55,624 nucleotides of DNA from Seminavis robusta. Taxonomy: Eukaryota; Bacillariophyta; Bacillariophyceae; Naviculales; Naviculaceae. A program made the translations under genes and the position numbers. Positions 17,540-27,789 of the stretch are shown in pieces. Each line of letters opens with the position of its first letter. The stretch's first letter is position 1. The notes under the pieces were generated by a model that saw only the letters and a program-made list of their open reading frames with translations, made no database searches and was not told the DNA's origin. The stretch lies in assembly GCA_903772945.1 (NCBI GenBank), contig CAICTM010000630.1:1-55624 (forward strand). Direction: 5' to 3'.

Positions 17540-20524
17540 TCAGCCAAAGTTTGGTTTTCCAGAATCATCTGCTGCACCCCAACGCCAGCTCCATTTGATT
17601 GCATGCCTGGCGCCAGAGCTTGTGCCCATTTTCACAACCTGTGACTGTGCTGTGGTCTCTTTCAACAAGTCGTTGATGTTCACCCCCACCGACTTTGTAC
17701 CAGATGCCTGGGGTCCAAAGGAAATGTCCATCTGAACTGCTGTATTGATGGACAAACCAATACAGGCGCCCTTGTCAAAATCTTCTTGGGTCACACCCAG
17801 AACAAATCGTCGCTGTGACTCGACCTTGCGCTCGCCTCTACGCCAATTGGCCAACAGCGGCTCCGTTGTAAAGGTGTTGTCGTGCCAAGACAATTCCGCA
17901 AAGACATTGTCCGTGTTCAGTCCAATGCACTTGCAAAGGCAAACCAGGCAGCAGCAACAGACATTAAAGCAGCACGACAAACAACTCGATCCTGCTGTAT
18001 AAGTGATACTTTCCATAATGATTTCCACATACTTTGCAGGGCGACTGCAAGATTCAACGAGACAGGTTTCCAAACATTCCATTGTTTCGAGAATATCTCG
18101 ATGGCCTGCACCCTCCACTTCCGTCATTTTGACATCGTATCCGCGCTCCTTCCAAGTAATGGGCCATCGAAGACTGCATCGAAAACGATGATGAGCATTG
18201 CAATTGGCAAAATCAAACTTTCTTTATCGCGACCATCTTACCCGACCATCTTACCTCCAATACGCCACGGTTCCATCTCCACTGCATCTCTTCTTGAACG
18301 TCATTTCCGACAATGGCTTGGTAGGATCGTCCGCTTGTGGCGTTTTGTGCGGCATTTCCGTAATGATACCTCTGTTGCATGCGTAGCCATCATGTTCGAT
18401 TTTGCAATCGGTATCCAGGTCGAGTGAAGTGTTGGGTTGGTACCTGGCAATCCGTTTGTTGGAGCGTCTGTAGACATTGCCCACCAGTGTCGGCATATTG
18501 ATCCCGTAGATGGGTCGGATCCTGTTCACTCCTTCGGGTGGCTCGGTGGAATGTTTTCGCCAGATGGGATCGTCCGCATAACACTCTTTCCAAGCCTCAT
18601 AGTTGCCAACCATTTCATCCAGTACAAACATTTGATCGATCGACATGGGTGAATACGTAACTTTCTTGGATGGATCCTTGGTCGATAGCGGAGCCCACTC
18701 TTTGCCTAGTTCGGGGCCCAGTGCTTTCAACAATTGGCTTTGCTTTGCCGGCGACGTACAGGCATCGGCGGGTCCTCCACAACGGTACGCACCGGGGTCG
18801 TCCTTGCGCCGAAAGTCATTATGCATATTGTTCTCGTCAAAGGGGACAAACTTGAGCCTGACAGTGGCAGTCACCTCCAGTCCATCGGCAGCCTTTTCTT
18901 TCAACGGCAATTGCACCTCGACGTATTCGTTGCGTGTCAGTCCTGGAAGAGTCTCGCCTTTGCTGGGCCCTTCGACCACGGTCATTTTGTTTTCACCCAA
19001 CTCAAAGGTCCCTCGACCAAGTTCCTTGTCGATGGGTCCGACCCAATCGCGCCACAAGGAAACCGTCAACACAGTTCCTTCCACGGACTCGGGACCGGTA
19101 TTCCAGTAGAATAACAATCGTTCGTCAATGGCTCCATGAGAACTCATTTGAATGGGCGTACATTTTAGTTTCTTAGCCACCTTTCCCGTGGTATGGTGTT
19201 TGATGCCCGCCATGACGTAGTATTGAAGATTTGTGTTGTCGTCTTTGTCAACTTGTTCGCCTGCCATTTGGACCGACAGAACGTGTACGTTGAGACAGCC
19301 TTGTCGTCGTACCCAGTGCACCGACTGCGTGGGCTGTAACATGAGATGTTGCCCGCAGGGGAAAATCATGCCAAACATGCCCCAACTTCGCACGACAAGA
19401 TGTCGATCGGCATAGCTAAACACAGCGGGTGCCAAGTTTTGACCTTCATCACCGGTAATGTAGGAGTGACTCCCATACGGGGTCCCTAGCATGGGCCCTC
19501 CAACAGGCAAAAAGGCTTGAATATGCTCTTCCAACCACTGCACACCACCATGAGCTTTACCATAATCGGAATGGGCGACCCAATGAAAAAAGTAACTGGC
19601 CATGACACCTCCCAAGGAATGTGTAATGACGACGGCCTTTTGCCCCTTGTTGGTGGCGACCAATTCGGCAATATCTTGCATGGTTTTACTCAAGTACTGT
19701 TCTCGTTTTTCCAACTTGGTGCAGGGGACACGCCAATCGTATCCATATCCGCGTAGGTTGACACCTTCCTGGTATCCGATATCCTTCAAGGCCGTCGTAA
19801 CGGGCAACATCAATGCCGCTCCCAACTTGGCCATGACACCGCCGGGATCGTTCGCGACGAGACATTCCATGGAAGCGAGTCCACTGCGTGCTCGTACTTT
19901 GATGCCATCCGGGTCTGCGTATCCACCCTTCAATTGCATGTGCTTGGCAAATTCGGTGGACGCTTCCCAATTGTACTCGATGGTCTTATTTTTTACTTGA
20001 ATTTCTTGTTCGGCATTGGATTTGGCGCTGACCAATGCGGATAAAACTTTGGGCATGCAGGGTCCCAGTTCTTTGAGGAGCTGAATGGTCGTTTTGCCCT
20101 CGGCTTCTTTTAGAACACTCTTGATGAGTTGATCATCTTGCAGAGTGGCCGTTTGGGTCAAAAAGGTGATAAGTTCTTCGGTATCGACTTCTCCATCCTT
20201 GTCCGAGTCCATCATGTGAATGAGTTCATCGTGCCATTTTTGAATCCGATGGGCTTTGGTGTTGGTATGTCCCATACCGGTAATGTTGCCGATAGCGGCG
20301 CTCGTGACTTTGGCAACGTCGACCCACAAGGCACCACCGTCCGCTCCATTGGGTTGCTTGGCCACCCAGTGGGGCATGCGATCGCTTTCGATCACTTCAA
20401 TGACATTGCCACTCAGGGAATTGAAGAGTGCCACGGGATGTTTGGGCTGAAAGCCCATGGCCCGGAACTGCTTGCCCATGGACCCCTGCAGTTGTTCCTT
20501 GACTTGATCGGTATTGTTCACCAT
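17540..20524 (-). CDS. EF-hand + LCAT/PDAT-type acyltransferase (2 exons)
   Basis: The exons are 20524-18255 and 18173-17540 (967 aa). The 81-bp intron runs from AG|GTAAGA to GATGCAG|T. Lecithin:cholesterol/phospholipid acyltransferases move a fatty acyl chain from a phospholipid to an acceptor. One canonical EF-hand loop lies at about 106-117 (DSDKDGEVDTEE). The alpha/beta-hydrolase part follows: RGYGYDWRVPC (about 258-268), nucleophile elbow THSLGG with Ser303, and GGPMLGTPYGS. The catalytic His is expected in VEGAGHRDIL (about H781), which is only in frame after splicing; GDGTVAYWS spans the junction and confirms the intron. A cluster of about 12 cysteines (CLSCCFN...CCCCLVCLCKC) lies downstream, possibly palmitoylated. 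There is no N-terminal membrane segment, unlike typical PDAT. Calcium control is inferred from the EF-hand. Confidence 0.88.
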
Positions 20525-21536
20525 GGTTCCTCAAGAAGAATGGCAGCTAGGGAGCTGCGAACTTTTTCTCTTTCTGTGGGAGCTCCTTGGGAATGTTGGA
20601 GCCACACTTTCTCTGGTCGACCGTGCCGCTTTCGTTCCGGTTGGCAGATGACAGATGAGACAGGGATCGACACAAGTGAGTACTAGCTAGTAGTACTTAC
20701 GGTACGCTGCAGCGTCGCTTAAGCAAACTGGCAGTGGGCGAGGATCTATCTTGGTTTATTATGAAGTCAAATAAGCGACCAAGAATATTATGAGACTGAA
20801 GGCCTGACTCTTATTGTTTTGCAGTTGCCAGGTGCTATCTGGTCTCTTGAGGGATCTTTGATGATCTTTTCGATTGGGACGAGAATCGAATCGGATTGTT
20901 TCCACTAGTGCGTGTGTGGGATCAAGACCATCAAGTTTGTTTGCTCCACTGCCTAAGCTGGAAGTAACTCTTTTAGTTGGCTCTTGTTGTCTTTGTTCCG
21001 AGTTGTTTTGCCTCTAGCTGCTAGAGTAACGACGAACGGTTGTTATGCCAACCAACACCACCAGCAACACAGAGATGAATGAAGCTGCCAGCTTCCGAAC
21101 TGGTACCGGTGTACCGTCGTTCTGGTCATCATTGTGTCTCGTCCTCACAAAATTGTTGTTGGAACGGTTGAGCTTTAGGGTTCAGGATGCACGAACCAGA
21201 AAGGATCTTTCGTGTAAAAACCAGCTCCGTACCGGTACCAACTATAGGATTTACAAGGGGGGTTAACTCTGGGCTTACACTTGACGTGGTTGCGTGTAAA
21301 AACGGTTTTACGCAAAATCAGAGGGGGATTTAGGGGGGTTAGTAGTCAGAGTGGAAGAGTTATTACGGGGATCAGGGGGGAAACTGAGGACCACGACCCA
21401 AGCTCCACAACCCACAACACAGCACCAGTAGCTATAATAATGTACTGTACCGGTAGCCAGCAACATCACCACCACTACTCCACTACGCTTCCACTTCCGA
21501 TACCCACTTCAGGTACCATAGTACGTTACAGACAAC
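20525..21536. other. Divergent intergenic region
   Basis: This lies between the LCAT-type gene (minus) and the MYND gene (plus). It includes several TACCGGTA/GGTACC copies (21100, 21230, 21448, 21512), a GCGTGTAAAA...TTTTACGC inverted repeat at about 21292-21314, and two direct GGGGGGTTA copies (about 21257 and 21335). There is no credible gene. Confidence 0.5.
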
Positions 21537-22691
21537 ATGTCTCTTTCCTTACAACAGGAGATGGAACGCATCTACGACGACAGGATGATGGATATGATAC
21601 CTGAACGACTCAAGGCACTGCTACAAGACGAAACACTGCCTCTCTGTAGTGGCTGTGGCGTCCACGAATCCAATCTGTCTTTTCAGTGTCAGAACTGCCT
21701 CTTGGAGTGTTACTGCTCCGAGTCTTGTCGTGCATCTCATTCCAAAAATCACTACTCCATCTGCCAGCACCACTGTCAAATGAGACAAAATCCTGAAATG
21801 CCCCGATCATCCACACCGCGCATTTCCTTGGCACGGGGAGACGATGTGCGAATTTTGGCGGGTGTCGCCAATCGCATTCGATGGGCCGATTATTTGGTGC
21901 AGGTGGGAACACGCCACGCTACTACTACATGTAGTAAGACAAACCATTTTTATTTGCGACTAGCGCTCAAAACCTACTTGCACTGTCTCGTGTGGGGCGC
22001 CCGACGCATTCATCGCGGACTTGCGGCCGAACCGAGAGCCCTCTGTCTCATGGCGCTATTGGGCGGGGATGCCCAGTTGCTCTTGGATTGGTATTCCTAT
22101 ACTTCCAGTTGGGATGCTCCCGAGAATCCACAAGACGAAAACGATGTTTCACCCGCTCCATCCGATCAGAGTCGACAAAAAGCTCAGTATCCGCTCTTGG
22201 CACTTCATGGGCTCTTTGAACAAGACACGGAAGACTCGGACGATTGCGTCTTTTCCAACATGTACTTGTTGGTGTGCATCCGATCGTTGGCTAGGCATCG
22301 CAAGCTCGTCACAGGGTTTGCAACCTACAGGGACGTGCGTACGACGTTACCCGATGCCGTCCAAGACCACATTGCTTCGTTTTTGTGGAGCCGCAGCGAC
22401 CAGGAGTATGCCGCCGCATTGGCCGATGATGAAATTGGTCGTGTGATTCAGCATATACAAGAGCACAAACGCGATGGGAGATTGTTCTTGCGTCAGCTGC
22501 AGAGCCACGTTCCGTTGACACCCGAAGATGCGCCCCAGTTGTTGGCGGGGAAACGGGGCGAGCGGAATTTGGACGGCATACCCGACGCTTCAGCGCTTCC
22601 CGAGTTGTGGACGTCGTATCAAGCATGTTTTGGCCATACCGAACTGGCCGAATTCTTTTTGCCCCAACATGATAAGGAAAAGAAGGATTAG
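21537..22691 (+). CDS. MYND-type zinc-finger protein
   Basis: 384 aa, intron-less, ATG 21537 (ACAACATG). A MYND zinc finger covers about residues 37-80: CSGCG, then QCQNC, CYCSESC, H68, H72 and CQHHC. The spacing fits the C-x2-C...C-x2-C-x-C-x3-C...H-x3-C pattern that binds two zinc ions and usually docks proline-rich partners. The remaining 300 residues are helical (LARGDDVRILAGVANRIRWADYL, LRLALKTYLHCLVWGARRIH, ALCLMALLGGDAQLLLDWYSY), with no SET domain core seen. It is probably a cytosolic or nuclear adaptor; such MYND proteins are numerous in diatoms. The function is not known. Confidence 0.82.
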   Translation: MSLSLQQEMERIYDDRMMDMIPERLKALLQDETLPLCSGCGVHESNLSFQCQNCLLECYCSESCRASHSKNHYSICQHHCQMRQNPEMPRSSTPRISLARGDDVRILAGVANRIRWADYLVQVGTRHATTTCSKTNHFYLRLALKTYLHCLVWGARRIHRGLAAEPRALCLMALLGGDAQLLLDWYSYTSSWDAPENPQDENDVSPAPSDQSRQKAQYPLLALHGLFEQDTEDSDDCVFSNMYLLVCIRSLARHRKLVTGFATYRDVRTTLPDAVQDHIASFLWSRSDQEYAAALADDEIGRVIQHIQEHKRDGRLFLRQLQSHVPLTPEDAPQLLAGKRGERNLDGIPDASALPELWTSYQACFGHTELAEFFLPQHDKEKKD

Positions 22692-23047
22692 GCGGCTGTC
22701 TCGAGCCAAGGAGAATGTACGTTGTTGCCGTCGATTGTAGCATACAATCGACGGCATCTGGCTGGCACACTAAATGATGCTGCTGCATTCCTTCCCCTAC
22801 CGCTAGCTAGTAGAGGCACCAGTACAAGGGGTCAGGTTGCAAACTAGTCCATGGCAACCTTAGAGTCTCAAAACGAGCTGGCAACCATGAGGAATAGCTA
22901 ACCTTTTGCGAGGATGGAACTTGCCACCTCTAGCATTCCTTAGGAAGTTGTGACACCCACGTGCAATCTGATCGCGCTATGCTTGAGGTGGTGGCTTCAA
23001 ATCTGAATCCGTACTGAGGGACATAATCTACCTACTCTAAACCCCCG
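22692..23047. other. Intergenic, convergent
   Basis: Apart from the stem-loop at 22727-22755 I see no feature between the two convergent genes. Confidence 0.5.
22727..22755. other. Perfect 13-bp stem-loop after the MYND gene
   Basis: GCCGTCGATTGTA (22727-22739) pairs with TACAATCGACGGC (22743-22755) across a GCA loop. It begins 36 bp after the stop codon, so it would sit in the 3' UTR of the MYND mRNA. It could be a 3' processing or stability element, or a tiny foldback remnant. Confidence 0.6.
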
Positions 23048-24715
23048 TTATCGTACTGGGGACAGTAAATTTCCAGCATTCAAATTTCCATCATTCCCCT
23101 GGGATAATGGTAGGTTGTCTCGAATCCACGCCTTGACATGGTCATGTTTTGTCCTCAGCAGCTCTGCCTCCTCCCAGGGGCAACCATTCTGGATAGCGTA
23201 CTTGAGGATGTCTAAATAGCCAAACCAAGCAGCACAGCTGGATGTACGTTTGTCCCATGGACAGCCATGCTCATGGGCCCACTTGAGGAAAGCAAAGTGA
23301 CCATATTCAGCAGCAGCAGAACATGTTCTTTCCACCCATGGACAGCCGTTTGCATGTAAAAATTTGAGACAGTGCAACTGGCCGCCTTCACCAGCGTAGC
23401 TGCATGCGTCTTCGTCCCAGGGACACCCATTTTCATGGGCATAAGTTAGGATATCCAAATGGCCTTCCCACGCAGCGTGGCTGCATGTGTCTTCGTCCCA
23501 TGGACAGCCGTTTTCATGGGCATACTTTATGATTTCCAAAAATCCATTTTCGGCAGCATTACTGCAAGTCTCGTCACTCCATTCACATCCATTTTCATGG
23601 GCATATTTGAGGATATCCACACGGCCACTAAAACCAGCAGCAGCACTTGTCGTGTGATTCCAGGGGCAGCCATTTTCATGTGCATAAGTAATACATTCCA
23701 TATGTCCGTATCTGGCAGCTTCTGCACATGTTTGGGTATCCCAGGGACAGCCATTCTCATGGGCGTATGTGAGGCATTCCAAATGCCCATATCTGGCAGC
23801 TTCTGTGCATGTTCCTTCTGTCCACGGACAACCGTTTTCATGAGCGTACCTGAGGGTTGCCAAATGACCTTTTTCCGCAGCACTGCGGCATGTGTCTTCT
23901 GTCCACAAACAGCCATTTTCATGGGCGTACGTGAGGAGATCCAAATGGCCATTCTTGGCGGCTTCTAGACATGTCTGATCCGTCCAAGGGCAGCCATTTT
24001 CATGAGCATATATCAGCACTGCCAAGTGACCATGTGATGCAGCGTTCTTGCATGTTTGGTCATCCCATTGGAATCCCTTATTATTTCGGGCCCATTTAAG
24101 AACGGTAAGATTGCCCATTTTGGCAGCCTGAGCACAGACGGCATGGCCAGGGATTTCTCCAGCGGTGTCCGCATTTTGGTGGGAGAACCAATATTCTGCA
24201 CGTGACACAGTGTAGAATGTTGCCCTGTAGAGAGTCTCGGTCCAAAGTCCGCGAGCAGTGTACTTCTTAGGACGATTTTCCACAGTTTCACAGGACATTT
24301 TGTATAGACGTTTCATGTTGTGGCTGACGGGTGCCAAATAGGCATATTCTCCCAAGCCAAGGAAGGGTAAAACCCCTTTGATCCAAATATCCTCATTCTT
24401 CAAAAAGGAGTCTTCTGGGGCATGCCTAAGATTGGTATATGCCTGTTGGACAATTGCATCCAAAAGTGTATTCACCTGTTTCTGTATACCCAGTACCTTC
24501 TTGAGCACCTGAGCTGCTTCTGCTTTGCTGCTGCTCTTTTGTGCCTGGAGGTGCCGTAAGGCATGGGAAAGCGCCTCCGTGGCATCTCTATTGAACACCC
24601 CAAGAAGGTCATTATCATCTGTCGGTAGATGTAAGGGTCTTTTGGCTCGCTTGGGTTGCCCGGATAGGTCTGCCGAGCTGCAGTCTATAGCTCTTTTGAC
24701 ATTGTCTTCCTCCAT
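23048..24715 (-). CDS. F-box-like protein with about 12 ankyrin-type 27-residue repeats
   Basis: 555 aa, intron-less, ATG 24715. The N-terminus carries a short basic motif (QPKRAKRP, NLS-like) and a coiled-coil-like helix (about 45-90). An F-box-like segment follows (about 107-135: IWIKGVLPFLGLGEYAYLA, then VSHNMKRLYK). From about 205 to 530 the protein is a run of repeats of exactly 27 residues with consensus HENGCPWxxxTCxxAAxxGHLxxLxYA. This family is abundant in diatoms, oomycetes and giant viruses of protists. Family knowledge suggests an SCF ubiquitin-ligase substrate receptor, the F-box binding SKP1 and the repeats binding substrate. The constant 81-bp unit length implies recent unit duplication or strong constraint. 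Confidence 0.85.
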   Translation of the reverse strand: MEEDNVKRAIDCSSADLSGQPKRAKRPLHLPTDDNDLLGVFNRDATEALSHALRHLQAQKSSSKAEAAQVLKKVLGIQKQVNTLLDAIVQQAYTNLRHAPEDSFLKNEDIWIKGVLPFLGLGEYAYLAPVSHNMKRLYKMSCETVENRPKKYTARGLWTETLYRATFYTVSRAEYWFSHQNADTAGEIPGHAVCAQAAKMGNLTVLKWARNNKGFQWDDQTCKNAASHGHLAVLIYAHENGCPWTDQTCLEAAKNGHLDLLTYAHENGCLWTEDTCRSAAEKGHLATLRYAHENGCPWTEGTCTEAARYGHLECLTYAHENGCPWDTQTCAEAARYGHMECITYAHENGCPWNHTTSAAAGFSGRVDILKYAHENGCEWSDETCSNAAENGFLEIIKYAHENGCPWDEDTCSHAAWEGHLDILTYAHENGCPWDEDACSYAGEGGQLHCLKFLHANGCPWVERTCSAAAEYGHFAFLKWAHEHGCPWDKRTSSCAAWFGYLDILKYAIQNGCPWEEAELLRTKHDHVKAWIRDNLPLSQGNDGNLNAGNLLSPVR

Positions 24716-25062
24716 CTTTTGGTTTTACGTACTGTATCGTATGGCAGAGTGTTGTCTACGCGATCAAACAACGGTCGAGTCGTCGTTGCTTCTGCGGCTT
24801 CTCGATCGTTGCCTCGCAAAGTTTTGTGCCCGTGTAATGAAGCGGTTGCGATGGGGTTTTAGTACCACCAGAATGGACTGTGCATTTTGTGTGGGGATGG
24901 GATGCCAGAGGTTGGCCATGCATGCATCCACGGTAACATCATGAGCCTGGCTAGCTGAACGAGGATGACCAAGACCAGCAACACGTGAAAACTATCTATT
25001 CTTTGTGTGCGGAATTTTAGCTCTTTTAGTCCCGTTCCGATTCAGGCAGGGTCAGAATGGTA
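24716..25062. other. Promoter-side intergenic stretch
   Basis: This is upstream sequence of the ankyrin-repeat gene, up to the next inverted-repeat element. No gene is seen. Confidence 0.4.
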
Positions 25063-25430
25063 GGGGGATGGAGAAAATCAAAGCCAACCGATGCTTTCCA
25101 CTGCTTTCAGTCATGGGATAACTGCCAACCACTGTCAACCACTGTTTCGCGAAATAGTGGTGCCTTTCAACATGGCTTACCACTGTTTACCGCTATATTT
25201 AGCACTTTTTCGGCACTTGTTACCAGTATTTACCACTGTCAAAAAAGAAAGTGGTTGACAGTGCCACTGTTTACCACTGTCAAGCAGTTGGTGACCTGTT
25301 TCAGTAAGATTTACTTAATAATCCAGTCACTCTTTGCTAAAATCGTATGACTGTCTACCACTGTCTACCACTGTCTTGGTCATGGTTTACCTTGGTTGAC
25401 ATTGGATGGCACTGGATTTCTCCACCCCCC
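25063..25430. mobile_element. Short inverted-repeat element with helically phased CCACTG array
   Basis: The ends are GGGGGATGGAGAAA (25063-25076) and, inverted, GGGGGGTGGAGAAA (25417-25430): 13 of 14 positions match. The interior is non-coding and built from a decamer, TACCACTGTY, with degenerate copies between. Exact CCACTG starts at 25098, 25129, 25139, 25180, 25233, 25264, 25274, 25358 and 25368. Inverted copies lie near 25155 and 25250-25262. Overall layout matches the elements at 2071 and 2696. An ATACC microsatellite follows at about 25624-25643. Confidence 0.65.
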
Positions 25431-25726
25431 AGTCCGCCCGAGGCCTCGAGGCGAATTCGAACTCAGTCGAGGCCTCACTGCTCTGCGCACTAACTGCAAG
25501 CAAGCAAGCTACCATAGCTATTGTAGGGCAACCGTTGACCGCTCAGATTTTTGGCAAAGCCGCTTTCAAAAAAATTTGGCACCAACCATGGACTTGTCTT
25601 CTTGCCAAGGCAGCATCCCCATTGTACCATACCATACCATACCACATCTCATCATTGACCAAGTACCAACAGTAATGATCCTATAGTTGAGTTAGGGCCA
25701 CTTTTAGAAAGCATCTACAAGCAGCC

Positions 25727-27417
25727 ATGAGAACACGGGTCAAAGGCGGTAGAAGTAGCAAGAGCGCAACATCCAAGAAGGGTAGACTGTTTCCGCTGTT
25801 TCAGTGGTGTATCCTGGCGTATGTGCTAGTTGTGGGATATCTGTTGGGAGGACCCGTGATTTCCAAGCATTTAGGTATCTTGTCGGCATCTTCTCAGCCG
25901 TTCAACCATACGCCTCTGGCAGAACGAAAGCTGGAGACCGTCTCTACTACCGGTACTCAACAACAAAATGACAAAACATTGCAAATGAAACAATCAACTT
26001 CTTCTGCTGCTGGTGGTGGTGCTGCTGGTAGCTCTACCCAAGAAGAACCACAAGAACACCAACCACAAGAAATACTGCAAAAAGATGACTCCAACAATTT
26101 TCTACCCCGTGTCTTGGCATTTGTCTTTCCTCAATTTCACCGCGATAAAATCAACGACCGACTCTGGGGAGAAGGATTCACGGATTGGGATAATTTGCGC
26201 AATGCACCCAAAACCAATCGGGAAGGATTTGCCATTCCTCGGCCGACAGAACTGGGATATTACGATTATTCTCAATCTGAGCCACGTCGAAAACAGGGAG
26301 AATTGGTCAAAGAGTATGGCTTGGATGGACTCATCTTTCATCATTACTGGTTCTATGATCCAAAACATCCCGGTCCCACCCTGGAGGCTCCGCTAGAAGC
26401 CATGTTGAAAGATGGATATCCGGATGTGCCGTTTGCCCTGCACTGGTGTGCCAGGTAAGTGACGACGAAAACGAATTGTTGTGCCCATATACCGGTACGA
26501 GCAGCATGCCGCTAACTTGTAGAGCAATTTGACGCCCCAATTCGCTTGTCTTGTGATATTCCAGCAAATGGGTGAATACATGGAGTGGAAATGTCCGTCC
26601 TGATTTTGTCTTTGATGAACCCAATGTTTTGCAAAAGCAATATTTCCCAACCAACCAAACCGATGAAGCCATTACACAACACTATCAATGGTTACGACAA
26701 TTCTTTCATCATCCAAACTACATCAAAGTCGATGATGGAAAACCACTCTTTATGCTCTACCAAAAGAAACCAGGTTCCTTTCCCGTGCTGAAACGGCTCA
26801 AAGAATTGGCACGACAAGATGGATTCCCAGGACTCTACTTGACCGTGGGATTGACCATGCCACACACACATCTGCAACCCATTTCCAATCCGAACCAATA
26901 CAAACCACCTCCTCAAAAATGGAGCACTGTCGCCCGCGAAAATTTTGATCGACCCGTCGCTTATCCCAATCCGTCGGGATGGAATCAGTACCGAACCATG
27001 GAGGTGCCGCAGTGGTGTCACCAAAAAGAAACCTACACGCGAGTGCCAGACATTGCCGGCATTGTGAGTTCCTTTGACAATACACCCCGACGAAATTATC
27101 AAGATGCCGTCCTCTGGTCAAACGATCAACCCGCCAAGGTGGTCGAACGATTCCAACAATCTCTCTATGGATCTCTCTACTATGAGGCATGTTGTTTCCC
27201 GGGGGAACTGGAACGGCGGCTCGAGACACGTCGTGACCAAGATGATCGATTCATTATCATTAACGCCATGAATGAATGGGCCGAAGGTATGGCCTTGGAA
27301 CCCAGTGATGTCTTTGGGAGATCATTCCTGGAAGCCATTCGTGAGGCCAAAAAGCGTGTCCGGGAGAGTCAGTGTGGGGTGGATATCTTGCCACAATTTG
27401 CTGCCAAGGTGAAATAA
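25727..27417 (+). CDS. WbsX-type glycosyltransferase, type II membrane protein (2 exons)
   Basis: The exons are 25727-26454 and 26565-27417 (526 aa). The 110-bp intron is AG|GTAAGT...ATTCCAG|C and restores HWCASKWVNTWSG across the junction. The short basic cytosolic tail (about 1-20) and one membrane segment (about 21-42) fit a Golgi type II enzyme. A Ser/Gln/Thr-rich stem runs to about 122. The catalytic part matches the WbsX/glycan glycosyltransferase family (Glyco_tran_WbsX, GH99-like fold): FVFPQFHRDKINDRLWGEGFTDWDN, then GLDGLIFHHYWFYDP and ALHWCASKWVNTW, and near the end INAMNEWAEGMALEPS. In bacteria, relatives act on surface polysaccharide. A role in Golgi glycan synthesis here is inference. 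Confidence 0.87.
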
Positions 27418-27789
27418 ATCGTCGTAGCTAGAAACAAATGAAGAGGTCATGGATGCAACAGCGAGTGAACCTTGCTGATCGATGCATGCGTCCAAGAGCG
27501 CCCAGAAGATGGGGATTCGGATATTGGTGTCCAAAGACGTGTCGTTCTACGAGAACGCTACTGGTAGCTTACTACATATGGAGCAGTAGTCTCTGCTACA
27601 TCGAGTCTTTTGAGTGATCGAGCGAAGTATGCACAAGCGCTCAGACATTGCAGAAGTCCTTTGAGAGGTTTGCTTGCGTGCGGCCAGGTTTCATGCAATA
27701 CATTTGCTTGTAATAACTAATAACATCAAGTCTAGGCTACTCCTATCAAATGGACCCACTAGTCGGTACTGAAATAATCTCGATATTCA
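27418..27789. other. Intergenic, convergent
   Basis: I see no gene or repeat between the glycosyltransferase and the hydroxylase-like gene. Confidence 0.5.

Noticed and set aside
18645..19114. Plus-strand ORFs opposite the LCAT-type gene
   Set aside because: They are shadows of a gene with clear catalytic motifs and a confirmed intron.
21290..21316. Bacterial-type terminator at the GTAAAAACGGTTTTAC palindrome
   Set aside because: The genome is eukaryotic and no gene ends nearby; it is listed only as intergenic structure.
23459..23968. Plus-strand ORF of 169 codons inside the ankyrin-repeat gene
   Set aside because: It is an antisense shadow produced by the regular 81-bp coding repeats; the minus-strand frame has the conserved repeat residues.
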